From assembly GCA_027452145.1 (NCBI GenBank), contig DAIDHB010000102.1, positions 1-62,042 of the forward strand: a stretch of 62,042 nucleotides of DNA. Reading direction: 5' to 3'. Below, piece after piece: positions 17,377-27,191 of the stretch (positions are counted from its first letter, which is position 1; each line of letters starts with the position of its first letter). The DNA is from Planctomycetales bacterium (GTDB lineage: Bacteria; Planctomycetota; Planctomycetia; Isosphaerales; Isosphaeraceae). The notes under the pieces are model-generated. The model had not been told where the DNA came from. It did not search any database and worked only from the letters and a program-made list of their open reading frames with translations. Made by a program: the position numbers and the translations under genes.

Positions 17377-17414
17377 TGGGGACAGGCACTTCGAAGACTC
17401 GGAGCCTGTCCCCA
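17377..17414. repeat. REP-like palindrome, copy 1
   Basis: TGGGGACAGGC at 17377-17387 and GCCTGTCCCCA at 17404-17414 form a perfect 11-bp inverted repeat with a 16-bp loop. It lies between convergent genes and could also act as a two-way terminator. A diverged relative occurs at 30273-30311. Similar GGGGACAGG palindromes are known as REP-type elements moved by RAYT transposases in other bacteria; no such transposase is in this window. Confidence 0.75.
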
Positions 17415-17458
17415 TTCTGTTGGCAGCCGCAAGGGAAGCGCGGCGGGAAGTCCACCAT

Positions 17459-18340
17459 TCAGGCGGTCGCGTCGTCGGCCCTGGCGAAATAGGCGAGGGC
17501 CTCGCGGTAGGCTTGTTCGATCTCCTGGAACCGCGCGGCGTCGCCGCCGGCGTCGGGATGCGACGTCATGGCAAGCCGTCGATAGGCGGTCTTGATCGAC
17601 TCGGCCGTGCAGGGGAACCGCACGCCGAGCACGGCGCACCAACCATGCTTCTCGGTCAAGGCCGCCTCCACGTCGCGAAGGCCGTCCTCCTCGCTGGCGT
17701 AGAACACCAGCTCACGCTGCGCATGACGGCAGCGGAACCGTCCCTCCGTCCTGAGCATCACCCGATCGACGGCCAGCGTGCGCTGCTTCGAAGCGTCTGC
17801 CGACGATTCCCCGCCGCCGTCGGCATCGGCATCGGCATCGGCTCGACGAGCCCACTCGTCCTCATCGAACGGCTCGGGGTCGACGTGGATCTTGCGGGGG
17901 TTCTGCTTCACAATCCGATGCCTGGCCACCGTGACGTGACCGAGAGAATCGGGCGGCTCGCGCTCGGTCACGCAGTACAGGAATGACAGGCGAGTCGACC
18001 CGCCGCCGCGCGAGGATCGGCCAGCGAACCGGCTGATCCGAGCCTTCGGCGGCTTGGACTCGCCGGACTCGGGCTCCTGGCCGGCGCGACGGACGGAGGA
18101 CTGACGGCCGCCGCCCCGCCTGTAGCCGGAGGCCCATTTGCCGGGGAGGCGCTTCACCTCACCGCCGACTCGTTCGATGGCCCTGGCCTCGGCACGGGAG
18201 GCATTCGCCTCAAATCCCGACGCCAGGGGCGGCGCGAGGGCACGGGCGTCGGACTCGCTCTCCCACGCGACCCAGAACCAGCGGCCGATCCCGGCCGAAC
18301 AGCACGCAAAGGCCGGGACCTCGCCCGATTCCTGGCTCAT
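17459..18340 (-). CDS. J-domain protein with unrecognised N-terminal region
   Basis: About 294 residues. The C-terminal ~70 residues form a DnaJ-type J domain: FPCTAESIKTAYRRLAMTSHPDAGGDAARFQEIEQAYREALAYF, with the HPD tripeptide needed to stimulate an Hsp70 ATPase. The N-terminal two-thirds has no family I recognise; it has a Trp-rich start (GRWFWVAWES), a basic Ser/Arg-rich middle and LSFLYCVTEREPPDSLGHVTVARHRIVKQNPRKIHVD. It is probably a cytoplasmic Hsp70 co-chaperone or client adaptor. The ATG at 18338-18340 has an excellent AGGAGA site 7 bases upstream, so the longer in-frame opening is not used. Confidence 0.82.
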   Translation of the reverse strand: MSQESGEVPAFACCSAGIGRWFWVAWESESDARALAPPLASGFEANASRAEARAIERVGGEVKRLPGKWASGYRRGGGRQSSVRRAGQEPESGESKPPKARISRFAGRSSRGGGSTRLSFLYCVTEREPPDSLGHVTVARHRIVKQNPRKIHVDPEPFDEDEWARRADADADADGGGESSADASKQRTLAVDRVMLRTEGRFRCRHAQRELVFYASEEDGLRDVEAALTEKHGWCAVLGVRFPCTAESIKTAYRRLAMTSHPDAGGDAARFQEIEQAYREALAYFARADDATA

Positions 18341-18502
18341 TAACTGTCTCCTCATCGCATCGCAAACGCTCGACCCCGGTATCATTATTCGGGCGTCCCC
18401 GCGCGATGACAACGAGACGCGGTCGGCAGGGGAGACGATCGGTGTCGGACTTCGGGTCCAGCAGCGGGCCGCCCGGGGGGCCGAGGGGCCGCGCGGCGTC
18501 GG

Positions 18503-19399
18503 TCAATCGGGGCGGCCGGCGCCTCGCCCGGTGCGCGCGACCAGCTCGCGCGGCGTCAGGCCGTGGATCCGCTTGAAGAGCCGGGCGAAGTGGGATGGGT
18601 CGCGGAACCCGCAGGCGAAGCTCGTCTGCTTGACCTGTCCGCCGGAGGCGAGCAGGAAGTCGAGCGCCTCGTTCATCCGCAAACGCAGGAGATACTGATA
18701 AGGGCTGGCCTCGCCGTGCTCGCGGAACAGCCGGCAGAGATACGTCGGGGTCAATCCCATCGCCGCGGCGGCCGACTCGACGTCGCGATGGTCCCGGAAG
18801 TGGTCGCGGAGATACTGGCGGCAGCGGAGGAAGGTCTCCTGCCTCGCGGTGCCGTGGGCCCGCAGCGGGGCGCGTCCGGCCCGGATCTTCAGCATGAGCA
18901 CCCGCAGGTAGGCCGCCGCGAGGGGATGGGCCTCGGCGATCGGCCGGATGGCGTCGCGGAGCATCGCGTCGAAGACCTCGGAGAGCTCCGCCGGGCTTGC
19001 GACCCCCGCCAGGCGGCCCGGGCGCAACCGGCCGACGGCCATCGCTGCTTCCGCCTCCGCCCCGGCGAAGTCCAGGAAGCACTTGACCAGCGGGTCGGCC
19101 GGGTCGCTACGGATCCGGCAACGGACCCCGGGCCCATAGCAGAAGACCGCGGCCGGGCCGAGGCGATGGTGGCGGCCCGCCAGCCAGACGTCTCCTCGGC
19201 CCCGCTCCACCCACTCGAGCCCGTAATAGGGGAAATCCGTCCGGTCCACAACGTAGTCGGCGGCGCAGGTCTCGCGCCCGCCACAGACGACCACGAGCCT
19301 GGGATCGGCCGTCCGCCGGCCGTGCAGGTAGAAATAGCTCCCCTCGCGGACCCGTGTCGCGATCTCGGGTTTCACCAGGTCCGAAGTTCGGGCACTCAT
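18503..19399 (-). CDS. AraC-family transcriptional regulator
   Basis: A 298-residue regulator. The N-terminal ~170 residues are a cupin-like ligand domain of the AraC_binding type (FYLHGRRTADPRLVVVCGGRE, DVWLAGRHHRLGPAAVFCYGPGVRCRI). The C-terminal ~100 residues hold two helix-turn-helix units, VESAAAAMGLTPTYLCRLFREH and VKQTSFACGFRDPSHFARLFKRIHGLTPRELVA, the classic AraC signature. It is transcribed away from the aldo/keto reductase operon and probably controls it in response to a sugar-like ligand, binding the direct repeats at 19434-19467. Confidence 0.9.
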   Translation of the reverse strand: MSARTSDLVKPEIATRVREGSYFYLHGRRTADPRLVVVCGGRETCAADYVVDRTDFPYYGLEWVERGRGDVWLAGRHHRLGPAAVFCYGPGVRCRIRSDPADPLVKCFLDFAGAEAEAAMAVGRLRPGRLAGVASPAELSEVFDAMLRDAIRPIAEAHPLAAAYLRVLMLKIRAGRAPLRAHGTARQETFLRCRQYLRDHFRDHRDVESAAAAMGLTPTYLCRLFREHGEASPYQYLLRLRMNEALDFLLASGGQVKQTSFACGFRDPSHFARLFKRIHGLTPRELVARTGRGAGRPD

Positions 19400-19433
19400 C
19401 TCGTGGGTTCACCGCAGGGCCAGGAGGATCGGT

Positions 19434-19467
19434 TCGAGAATATCCGGGTGATATCGAGAATATCCGG
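19434..19467. promoter_or_regulatory. Probable AraC-type operator: two 14-bp direct repeats
   Basis: TCGAGAATATCCGG occurs exactly at 19434-19447 and again at 19454-19467, a start-to-start distance of 20 bp, i.e. two helical turns. AraC-family proteins bind tandem half-sites spaced about 21 bp on one DNA face. The repeats lie 35-68 bp upstream of the araC-type start and 143-176 bp before the reductase start, in the only shared intergenic region. Confidence 0.75.
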
Positions 19468-19609
19468 CGGAATCAAGGCCCTGATCGGCGGCGGGACAGT
19501 CTAGAATCGAGGGCCGACGGCGGGACTCGCCAGACAGCGAGTGGCCACCGGCCGCCCGTACGTCGCCGCATCGATGTCTCGCCCGATCGGCGGAGGGGAG
19601 GTTTCTCGC

Positions 19610-20662
19610 GTGATCGAACAACGTGCCAGGCCCGGGACGTTCGCCATCGAGGACGACGGGGTGGATCCGGCCACGGTCCCGAAGCGACGGCTCCGGTCCG
19701 GCGCGGCCATCCCGGCCATCGGCCTGGGCACTTTCGGGTCCGACAGGTTCACCGCCGAGCAGGTGGCCGAGGCCGTCCTCGGCGCCGCCGGGGTGGGCTA
19801 TCGCCACTTCGATTGCGCGGCCGTGTACGGCAACGAGCCGCAGGTCGGCCGATCGCTCCGGGCCATCCTCGACGGCGGCGTGCGCCGCGAGGACCTCTGG
19901 ATCACCTCCAAGCTCTGGAACGACCGCCACGGCGACGGACAGGTCTCGCCCGCCTGCGAGGCTTCGCTCGCCGACCTGGGGCTCGAGTACCTCGATCTCT
20001 ATCTCGTCCACTGGCCGTTTCCCAACCACCATCCGCCGGGGTGCGACGTCGGAGCGCGCAGGCCACGCGCGCGGCCCTACATCCACGATGAGTTCATGAG
20101 GACCTGGCGGCAGATGGAGGCGCTCGTCGATCGCGGACTGGCCCGCCACATCGGCACCTCGAACATGACCATACCCAAGCTGGAACTCCTGCTCCGAGAC
20201 GCCCGGATCCCGCCCGCATGCAACGAGATGGAGCTGCATCCCCATTTCCAGCAGCCGGAGCTGTTCCGCTACGTGGTCGAGCGCGGGATTGTGCCGATCG
20301 GCTACTGTCCGATCGGCTCGCCCAACCGCCCGGAGCGGGATCGGACCGCCGCCGACACCGTGGACATCGAGGACCCGGGCCTCGTCCGCATCGCGGAGAG
20401 GCGCGGGGTGCACCCGGCGATCGTCTGCCTCCAGTGGGCCATCCGCCGGGGCCAGGTGCCGATCCCATTCTCAGTCCGTCGCGAGCAGTACCTCGCGAAC
20501 CTGAAGGCCGCCGTCGCCGAGCCGCTCACCGATGACGAGATGCGACAGATCGCCGCGATCGACCAGAGGAACCGCCTGATCAAGGGCCAGGTCTTCCTCT
20601 GGAAAGACGGCCAGTCGTGGGAAGACCTCTGGGACCCGAGCGGCGAGATCACCCCTCCCTGA
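19610..20662 (+). CDS. Aldo/keto reductase (AKR)
   Basis: About 350 residues, NADPH-dependent carbonyl reductase family, cytoplasmic. The catalytic Asp and Tyr are in [11 protein letters not shown], the Lys in ITSKLWND and the His in LVHWPFPNH. The C-terminal cofactor loop is [16 protein letters not shown]. The segment [17 protein letters not shown] is a longer loop after the catalytic His than usual. I prefer the GTG at 19610 because GGAGGGGAGG lies 8-9 bases upstream; upstream in-frame GTG 19541 and ATG 19574 lack such a site. It is first in an operon with a zinc dehydrogenase, and a sugar/polyol oxidoreduction route is likely. Confidence 0.85.
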   Translation: MIEQRARPGTFAIEDDGVDPATVPKRRLRSGAAIPAIGLGTFGSDRFTAEQVAEAVLGAAGVGYRHFDCAAVYGNEPQVGRSLRAILDGGVRREDLWITSKLWNDRHGDGQVSPACEASLADLGLEYLDLYLVHWPFPNHHPPGCDVGARRPRARPYIHDEFMRTWRQMEALVDRGLARHIGTSNMTIPKLELLLRDARIPPACNEMELHPHFQQPELFRYVVERGIVPIGYCPIGSPNRPERDRTAADTVDIEDPGLVRIAERRGVHPAIVCLQWAIRRGQVPIPFSVRREQYLANLKAAVAEPLTDDEMRQIAAIDQRNRLIKGQVFLWKDGQSWEDLWDPSGEITPP

Positions 20663-20675
20663 AGGAAGGACCTCC

Positions 20676-21749
20676 GTGACGATGAATGCGACCGCCGAGA
20701 CCATGACCGGCCTGGTGCTGCCGGGCGATAGCACCGTGGCATTCCGGGAGTACCCGGTTCCCCAACCCGGCCGGGGCCAGATACTGGTGAGCATGAATGC
20801 CTCGTCGATCTGCGGGAGCGATATCCGGGCGATCTACCGCGAGCATCTGGGCAAGGGCCCAGAGGCGTACCAGGGGGTGATCGCCGGCCACGAGCCGTGT
20901 GGGCAGGTCGTCGCGGCGGGCCCGGGCTGCCAGAGGCTCGGCCCGGGTGACGGGGTGGCGATCTATCACATCTCGGGATGCGGGGTCTGCGACGAGTGCC
21001 GGCACGGTTATCAGATCGGCTGTCATGGGCCGAGCCGCGCCGCCTACGTCTGGCAGCGCGACGGCGGCCACGCCCCGTACCTGCTGGCCGAGGAGGTCGA
21101 CTGCATTGGCCTTCCCGACTCGCTGTCGTATGTCGACGGTGCCCTGTGTGCCTGCGGGTTCGGCACGGCCTACGAGGCGTTGCTCCGTATTCGTTTGAGC
21201 GGCCGCGATCGCCTTCTCATCACCGGCATGGGGCCGGTCGGCCTGGCGGCGGCGATGCTCGGGCGGGCGCTCGGGGCCGGTCCGATCCTCGGGGCGGATC
21301 TCTCGCCATCGCGGCTGGCGCTGGCGAGTGACCTGGGGCTGATCGATCATGCCATCGAGTCCGACGACTCGGCGTTGTCGACGATCCTCGATCGGACCGG
21401 CGGCCGGGGCTGCGAGGCGACCATCGATTGCTCGGGCGCCCCGGCGGCGCGGCTGCTGGCGCTCCGCGCCACCCGGGATTGGGGACGTTGTGCGTTCGTC
21501 GGTGAGGGGAACAACGTGACGTTCGACGTGTCGAAGGAATTGATCCACAAGCAGGTGACGCTGTTCGGGTCGTGGGTCACCTCGCTGGGCCACATGGCGG
21601 AGCTGGTCGAGCGGCTCGACTGCTGGGGCCTCCATCCCGACCGGACCTGCACGCACCGCCTGCCGCTCGATCGCGCCGACGAGGCGTATCGGACGGCGGC
21701 CGCCGGCCAGGGCGGCAAGGTCTGCATCGTCTTCGACAACGTCGATTGA
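20676..21749 (+). CDS. Zinc-dependent medium-chain dehydrogenase
   Basis: A 355-357 residue MDR enzyme (alcohol/polyol dehydrogenase type). The catalytic zinc ligands are in [10 protein letters not shown] and GHEPCGQVV; the structural-zinc lobe shows [16 protein letters not shown] nucleotide-binding loop follows as [19 protein letters not shown]. It fits sugar or polyol dehydrogenases such as sorbitol or threonine dehydrogenase. Start is GTG 20676 or ATG 20682; AAGGAAGGA sits just upstream of both. It follows the reductase by 13 bp. Together they could interconvert an aldose and ketose. Confidence 0.9.
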   Translation: MTMNATAETMTGLVLPGDSTVAFREYPVPQPGRGQILVSMNASSICGSDIRAIYREHLGKGPEAYQGVIAGHEPCGQVVAAGPGCQRLGPGDGVAIYHISGCGVCDECRHGYQIGCHGPSRAAYVWQRDGGHAPYLLAEEVDCIGLPDSLSYVDGALCACGFGTAYEALLRIRLSGRDRLLITGMGPVGLAAAMLGRALGAGPILGADLSPSRLALASDLGLIDHAIESDDSALSTILDRTGGRGCEATIDCSGAPAARLLALRATRDWGRCAFVGEGNNVTFDVSKELIHKQVTLFGSWVTSLGHMAELVERLDCWGLHPDRTCTHRLPLDRADEAYRTAAAGQGGKVCIVFDNVD

Positions 21750-21803
21750 GCGCCGTTCGATGGACGATTTCCCCGGCTACCCCCACCGAGAAAGGTTGAG
21801 AAG

Positions 21804-22841
21804 ATGATGTGGAAGCTACACGCGCGCGGCATCGGCCTCGCTATTCTGCTGCTGGTTACGGCGGGCCTGTGGACCTTCGCGGGACCGACCCGGCCGGGCG
21901 ATCTCGATGCGACCGCCTCGGGCCGCCCCGCCGACGACGCCCGCGCCCCGGCCCTGCCCATGCAGCTCCTCGGCGGGATGGGCAAGGAGGTGACGATCAC
22001 CCCCGGCGAGGAGAAGGTCCTGTTCCGGCAGGACGGCGCGGGGACGCTGACGCACATGTGGTTCGGCGGCTCCTGGCCGGGCTGGGGGGACACCCGCATC
22101 CGCATCTACGTCGACGGCGAGGAGCGTCCGGGCATCGACATGGCCCTGTTCCTCGGCCACGGCATCGGCTGGGGCAACGACTCGGCCCCTTGGGGGACGA
22201 ACCGGATCGGCAAGACGGGTCGGCCGAGCGGCGTCTACAACACGTATCGCATTCCCTTCGGCAAGGGAGTGAAGGTCACCGCGAGCCTGGCGCCGTCGGT
22301 GCGCACGCCCCAGATCTTCTGGTGGATCGTGCGCGGCCTGACGGATTATCCGGTCCGGCTGGGCGGGATCACGCTGCCGGCCTCGGCACGTCTGAGGCTG
22401 CACCGCCTCGAGAAGGTCCCGACCAAGCCCCTCCAGGAGGTGACGATCCTCGACACGAAGTCGCGGGGCATGCTCTACGCGGTGACGTTCGAGGCGATTA
22501 GCGACAATTTCAACTACCTCGAGGCATGCCTCCGTGCCTATCCCAACGGCCGCAAGGAGCCGGTCTGGATGTCGTCCGGGACCGAGGATTACTTCCTGGG
22601 AACCTATTACTTCAACGCCGGGATCTACCACAACCCGGTCGCCGGCCTCACGCACGGCGACCCCGACCAACCGGGGTCGTCCTATCGGTTCTCGGCGTAC
22701 CGATTCCACGAGGACGACCCGGTGCCGTTCCAGGACGGGCTTCGCCTGGTCTGGAGGGACGGCGAGGAGCTCGACGGCCACCGGTACGGAGACCCGAAGC
22801 CGACGACTCTGACGTCGTACGTCTGGGCGTATGAATGGTAA
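21804..22841 (+). CDS. Secreted DUF2961/GH172-family glycoside hydrolase-like protein
   Basis: A 345-residue protein beginning with a signal peptide (LAILLLVTAGLWTFAG). The body is DUF2961: QDGAGTLTHMWFGGSWPGWGDTRIRIYVDGEERPG, then NYLEACLRAYPNG with Glu240 and PVWMSSGTEDYFLGTYYFNAG with Glu261. DUF2961 is now CAZy GH172, whose two catalytic carboxylates lie in these two motifs and which includes fructofuranose- and arabinofuranose-acting enzymes. It is likely periplasmic or extracellular and would release a sugar for the two dehydrogenases before it. The exact substrate is not predictable. Confidence 0.87.
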   Translation: MMWKLHARGIGLAILLLVTAGLWTFAGPTRPGDLDATASGRPADDARAPALPMQLLGGMGKEVTITPGEEKVLFRQDGAGTLTHMWFGGSWPGWGDTRIRIYVDGEERPGIDMALFLGHGIGWGNDSAPWGTNRIGKTGRPSGVYNTYRIPFGKGVKVTASLAPSVRTPQIFWWIVRGLTDYPVRLGGITLPASARLRLHRLEKVPTKPLQEVTILDTKSRGMLYAVTFEAISDNFNYLEACLRAYPNGRKEPVWMSSGTEDYFLGTYYFNAGIYHNPVAGLTHGDPDQPGSSYRFSAYRFHEDDPVPFQDGLRLVWRDGEELDGHRYGDPKPTTLTSYVWAYEW

Positions 22842-22981
22842 CATATGTGTGATCGCGGCCGGGGATGGCCTCCCGCCATCGCCGGCGCGATGGATCTCCG
22901 TTACATCTCCACGTGGCCGTCTCTTCAAGAGAGCTGCCTGCGAGACGGCGCCTCTCTACCTCCGCAGCCTCAGGGACCTCG

Positions 22982-24811
22982 ATGATGCTCAACCGACCGC
23001 GATCGACGCTTCGCGCCCTGGCCGTGTTGGCGGTCCTCTACGCCGCGATTCCGGCGGCCGTCGCGGCCGATCCCGCCGCCGCGGCGAACGGGACGATCCT
23101 CGGCCCGAACGTCTACGTCTTCGACGCGGGCATGCCCGCCGCCGAGATCGGTCGTGTCGCCTCGGAGATCTTCAAGAAGATGGAGGCCAACCAGTTCGGC
23201 CCCGAGCGGTTCGCACTGCTCTTCAAGCCGGGCAAGTACGACCTCGCGTTCAAGGTCGGCTTCTACACCCACGTGGCCGGGCTGGGACGCAGCCCCGACG
23301 ACGTGCAGATCAACGGGAACGTGACCGTCAACGCCAAGTGGGATCCGAACGGCCATGCGCTGAACAACTTCTGGCGGACGCTGGAGAACTTCGCCGTGAC
23401 GCCGACGGCCAATGTGCCGTACGAGACCATCCCGGGCGTCACCCGGATCGCGATCTCCCAGGCTGCTCCCCTGCGTCGGCTGCACGTGAAGGGCGAGCTC
23501 CAGTTGTTCGACTGGGGCCCGAAGGGGAACGTCGGCTACGCCAGCGGCGGGTTCCTGGCCGACTCGATCGTTGACGGCAAGGTCGTGCCGGCCTCGCAGC
23601 AGCAGTGGCTCTCGCGCAACAGCACCTGGGGCGGCTGGCAGAACGCGGTCTGGAACATGGTGTTCGTGGGCTGCACGAACGAGCCGGCCGGGACGTTCCC
23701 GAACCCGGCGTATACCGTCGTGGAACGGACGCCGGTCATTCGCGAGAAGCCCTATCTCATCGTCGACGCCTCCGGCCGGTTCGGCGTCTTCGTCCCGGCG
23801 CTCCAGAGGAACGCGAGGGGGCCGAGCTGGGCCAGTGGGGTCACCCCGGGCGAGAGCATCCCCCTCGACCGGTTCCACGTCGCGCGGCCGGAATCGGCGA
23901 ACGCCGACGGCATCAACGCCGCGCTGGCCGAGGGCAAGCACGTCCTGTTCACGCCGGGGGTCTACAAGCTCGACGACACGCTTCGAGTCACCCGGCCCAA
24001 GACGATCCTTTTGGGGCTCGGCGTCCCGTCGCTCATGCCGACGAGTGGCCGGCCGGCAATCGCGGTGGCCGACGTGGACGGCGTGACGATCGCCGGGCTG
24101 ATCGTCGACGCCGGGCCGGCAAGTTCGCCCACGCTCGTCGAGCTCGGCCCGCCGGGTGCCCGGGCGGATCACGCCGCGAACCCCACGTTCCTCTACGACC
24201 TGACGGTGCGCACCGGCGGGCCGGCCCCGGGCCGCAACGACGTGGGCCTGGCGATCAACAGCCGCCACGTCGTCGCCGACCAGGTCTGGATCTGGCGGGC
24301 CGACCACGGCAAGGGCGTCGGGTGGGACGTCAACCCGACCCACAACGGCCTGGTGGTCAACGGCGACGACGTGACCATCTACGGCCTGTTCAACGAGCAC
24401 CACGAGCGCTACCAGACCGTGTGGAATGGCGAGGGCGGCCGCGTCTACATGTACCAGTCCGAGATGCCCTACGACGTCCCCGACCCGTCCTCCTGGATGA
24501 GCGGTACGACGCCGGGCTTCGCCTCGTACAAGGTCGCCGACACGGTAGCCCGCCACGAAGCATGGGGGATCGGTGTGTACTGCTACTTCCGCGACGTGCC
24601 CGCGAAGGCCCATAGCGCCATCGAGGTCCCGTCAGCCCCGGGGGTGAAGCTTCACCACCTCACGACCATTTGGCTCGACGGCCGGGCCGGCAGCGAGATC
24701 ACCCACATCGTCAACGAGATCGGCGGCGGTGTCCGTGCCAGCTCGCCGCCCGAAGCCCAGCGCCAGACGCTCGCGGAATTTGCCGGCGGACGGCCTGCCT
24801 CCTCGCCCTGA
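22982..24811 (+). CDS. Secreted right-handed beta-helix (pectate-lyase-fold) protein
   Basis: About 609 residues with an Ala-rich signal peptide (LAVLAVLYAAIPAAVAA). Motifs NVYVFDAGMP, FGPERFALLFKPGKYD, VGFYTHVAGLGRSPDDVQINGNVTV, QQQWLSRNSTWGGWQNAVWNMVFVGCTN and repeated VTIAGLIVDAGP-type strands mark a parallel beta-helix protein. Homologues are often given the misleading label of adenylyl cyclase or coagulation-factor domain; nothing here supports either. The role is probably binding or cleavage of a polysaccharide outside the cell. I start at ATG 22982 (or the adjacent 22985) just after AGGGACC. It is last in the sugar operon, after a 140-bp gap. Confidence 0.8.
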   Translation: MMLNRPRSTLRALAVLAVLYAAIPAAVAADPAAAANGTILGPNVYVFDAGMPAAEIGRVASEIFKKMEANQFGPERFALLFKPGKYDLAFKVGFYTHVAGLGRSPDDVQINGNVTVNAKWDPNGHALNNFWRTLENFAVTPTANVPYETIPGVTRIAISQAAPLRRLHVKGELQLFDWGPKGNVGYASGGFLADSIVDGKVVPASQQQWLSRNSTWGGWQNAVWNMVFVGCTNEPAGTFPNPAYTVVERTPVIREKPYLIVDASGRFGVFVPALQRNARGPSWASGVTPGESIPLDRFHVARPESANADGINAALAEGKHVLFTPGVYKLDDTLRVTRPKTILLGLGVPSLMPTSGRPAIAVADVDGVTIAGLIVDAGPASSPTLVELGPPGARADHAANPTFLYDLTVRTGGPAPGRNDVGLAINSRHVVADQVWIWRADHGKGVGWDVNPTHNGLVVNGDDVTIYGLFNEHHERYQTVWNGEGGRVYMYQSEMPYDVPDPSSWMSGTTPGFASYKVADTVARHEAWGIGVYCYFRDVPAKAHSAIEVPSAPGVKLHHLTTIWLDGRAGSEITHIVNEIGGGVRASSPPEAQRQTLAEFAGGRPASSP

Positions 24812-24989
24812 CGGGTACGGGAGAGCCGGTCGCACGGCGACCACCGGGAAGCCGTGGGCCGGCTCGCACGGCGACGGACTCGAGCCCCCGGCCGGCCAGC
24901 TCGGAGGGGCGGCGGCAGCGATGCATTTCGCGTCATGATTCCTCGCCTCCCCGGGATCCGCCGGCCATGCGAAGGGCCGCCGACGGGAA

Positions 24990-27191
24990 TCATGACCCGG
25001 TCGATTCGCTCGGCGGCTCGACGATCTCCAGCTCGGGCAGAGTCACCCTGACCCCCTCCCGGCTGAATTCCACCGGGATCAACTCCTTGGACACCCCGGC
25101 ATCGTACGAGAGGCCGAAGAACCGGTGCGCCGGCGTGGACAGGCGTAGGATAAGCCGGAACAATTGCAGCCGTGCCCGTTGCCAGGTCGTGACATCGTCG
25201 CCGATGATGATATCTTCCTCACCGACCATGATGATCCAGCGATCCGATGGGATATCGATCTCCCCCCGACGCTGGAGTTCGCGAAGGCCGCCACGGACGT
25301 CGGGCCGCTCCATGTAGCCATAGGTCCCGGAGACGGCCACAATGTTTCGCCCCAGGTTGACCACCTCGAAATCCGCGCCCCCCCGGGCCTCGGCCACCGC
25401 CACCTGATGGACGTGGAAGAGGGTGATGTGGGCCGGCAACACGCCGTACTTCTTGAGGAAGACCCGCAGTTGCACCGGGAGGTAGTCGTCGAGGCCGCGG
25501 ATCGGCCGGGAGCACAGGAAGACGCAGGCGCGGTCGGTCTCGCCGAGCCGTCGCCGGCCCTGCACCAGCGCCCGGGCCTGAGGCAGGTTCTCCTCCACCG
25601 ACACCCGGATCTCGTCGAGCTTGTCGCGGAGAGCGACGAGCCAGGACACTCTCTTCCCCTGCGCGATCCCGAAGGCGTAGAACGCCCTGGCCAGCTCGGA
25701 CCGGCCCCACTGCCAGGTGAGCATGATCGTCACGAGCACCGTCGCGATCGCCATGGGGAAGTAGCCGCCGTGCAGGAATTTCAGGAGGTTGCTCAGGAAA
25801 AACAGCAGGTCCACGGCCATGATTAGCCCGCAGACGGCGAGGACCTTCCCGATGCCCCACCCCCAGCGGTAATACGCCACGTAGCCGAAGGCCAATGTCG
25901 TGATCCCCATCGTTCCGGTGACGGCGATTCCGTATGCGGCGGCGAGGTTGCCGGACGTGCGGAAGACCAGCGTGATCGTCGCGCAACCGAGGAACATCGC
26001 CCAGTTGACGGCCGGGATATACACCTGGCCTTCCGCCTCGCGGCTGGTGTACTTCACCTCGAAGCGCGGGCAGAACCCCAGCGCGATCGCCTGCTTGACG
26101 ATCGAGAACATCCCCGTGATCAGCGCCTGGGACGCGATGAAGGCCGCGACGGCCGAGACGGCCAGGTCCACGCCGAGGATGATGCTATCGACCGTCGGGT
26201 CGCCCGTCCTCGGGGTCAGGGCATAGAAGGTGTTCGCCCTCGGCGGGACGCCCCGCTCCAGCAGGTAGGCGACCTGGCCCGCGTAATTGCAGAGCAGGCA
26301 TGGCAGGACCAGGGAGAACCATGAATACATCACGGGGCGGCGGCCCGAGTTCTTCGGATCGAGGCTCTGCCCGGCCCCGGTCTCCCCCTCCCCTGGCCGC
26401 GAGAAGTGGCCGATGTCAGCGTATTTTGCCTCACCGCCGGTGATTGCCAGAACCACCACGCCGAGGATCACGAACGCCCCGAGGCTCGGGAATTGCGACA
26501 GGAAGGCGAGGGCGTAGGTCGGGTCCAGCGCTCGGAACACCTCGGGATGCTGGACGATCCAGGGGAGGCCCTTCAGGGCAATCCACGGGAACCAGACGAG
26601 CATCATGAACCAGCCGAAGAATCCGCCGACCCGGCTCGTGCCCCGCCACTGGGGCTTGAAGAGCAGGAAGAGGCTGGCGAGCGCCAGCGCGACCGCCCAC
26701 TGCTCGCCGAGCGGCTCGTAGGCACCGAGCAGGCTGATCGGCGGCGTGATGACGCCGTCGGCGGCGAGCAGTCCCGCCGCCGCGACCACCAGATAGCCGA
26801 TCGCCGAGATCCCGAGGATCCGCCCCGTGTATCCCCGGAGGAGCGCCCACAGCGCAAAGGTGCCTCCCTCGCCGCGATTGTCGGCCCTCATGATGAGCAG
26901 GTCATACTTGACCGTCAGAAAGATCAGGGCCCAGTAGACCAGGCTGAGGCTGCCGAGGGCCTCCTGCGTCGTGAGGAGCGAGCCGCCGCCTTCGAGCAGG
27001 GCATTCACCTGCTCCTCTCCCAAGGCGTGATGCTTCAGCCGAATCGTCTCGCGTGTGATCTCCACGAGGGTATAGAGGACGGATGTCCCGATGTCCCCGT
27101 AGACCGTGCCGGTGGCCTCGCGCATCCGATGGAAGAGACCTGTCCGGTGTGAGTCGGGAGGGCGAGGATTGCGGGCTTCGGCCTCGTGCAC
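24990..27191 (-). CDS. kup: KUP/HAK/KT-family potassium transporter
   Basis: A 733-residue inner-membrane potassium importer. The opening TGTVYGDIGTSVLYTL is the family signature, followed by SLVYWALIFLTVKYDLLIMRADNRGEGGTFAL and about twelve hydrophobic helices. The last third is a cytoplasmic domain ending in the RVTLPELEIVEPPSE tail; YGYMERPDV lies within it. Start is GTG at 27189-27191, with an exceptional GGAGGAG 8 bases upstream. It reads divergently from nothing nearby; the upstream gene is the same strand 490 bp away. KUP transporters are often under c-di-AMP control in other phyla, but I could not see a clear riboswitch. Confidence 0.93.
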   Translation of the reverse strand: MHEAEARNPRPPDSHRTGLFHRMREATGTVYGDIGTSVLYTLVEITRETIRLKHHALGEEQVNALLEGGGSLLTTQEALGSLSLVYWALIFLTVKYDLLIMRADNRGEGGTFALWALLRGYTGRILGISAIGYLVVAAAGLLAADGVITPPISLLGAYEPLGEQWAVALALASLFLLFKPQWRGTSRVGGFFGWFMMLVWFPWIALKGLPWIVQHPEVFRALDPTYALAFLSQFPSLGAFVILGVVVLAITGGEAKYADIGHFSRPGEGETGAGQSLDPKNSGRRPVMYSWFSLVLPCLLCNYAGQVAYLLERGVPPRANTFYALTPRTGDPTVDSIILGVDLAVSAVAAFIASQALITGMFSIVKQAIALGFCPRFEVKYTSREAEGQVYIPAVNWAMFLGCATITLVFRTSGNLAAAYGIAVTGTMGITTLAFGYVAYYRWGWGIGKVLAVCGLIMAVDLLFFLSNLLKFLHGGYFPMAIATVLVTIMLTWQWGRSELARAFYAFGIAQGKRVSWLVALRDKLDEIRVSVEENLPQARALVQGRRRLGETDRACVFLCSRPIRGLDDYLPVQLRVFLKKYGVLPAHITLFHVHQVAVAEARGGADFEVVNLGRNIVAVSGTYGYMERPDVRGGLRELQRRGEIDIPSDRWIIMVGEEDIIIGDDVTTWQRARLQLFRLILRLSTPAHRFFGLSYDAGVSKELIPVEFSREGVRVTLPELEIVEPPSESTGS

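Noticed and set aside
22982..24811. Adenylyl cyclase or coagulation-factor domain
   Set aside because: Homologues often carry these labels, but the sequence shows a beta-helix with no nucleotide-cyclase motif.
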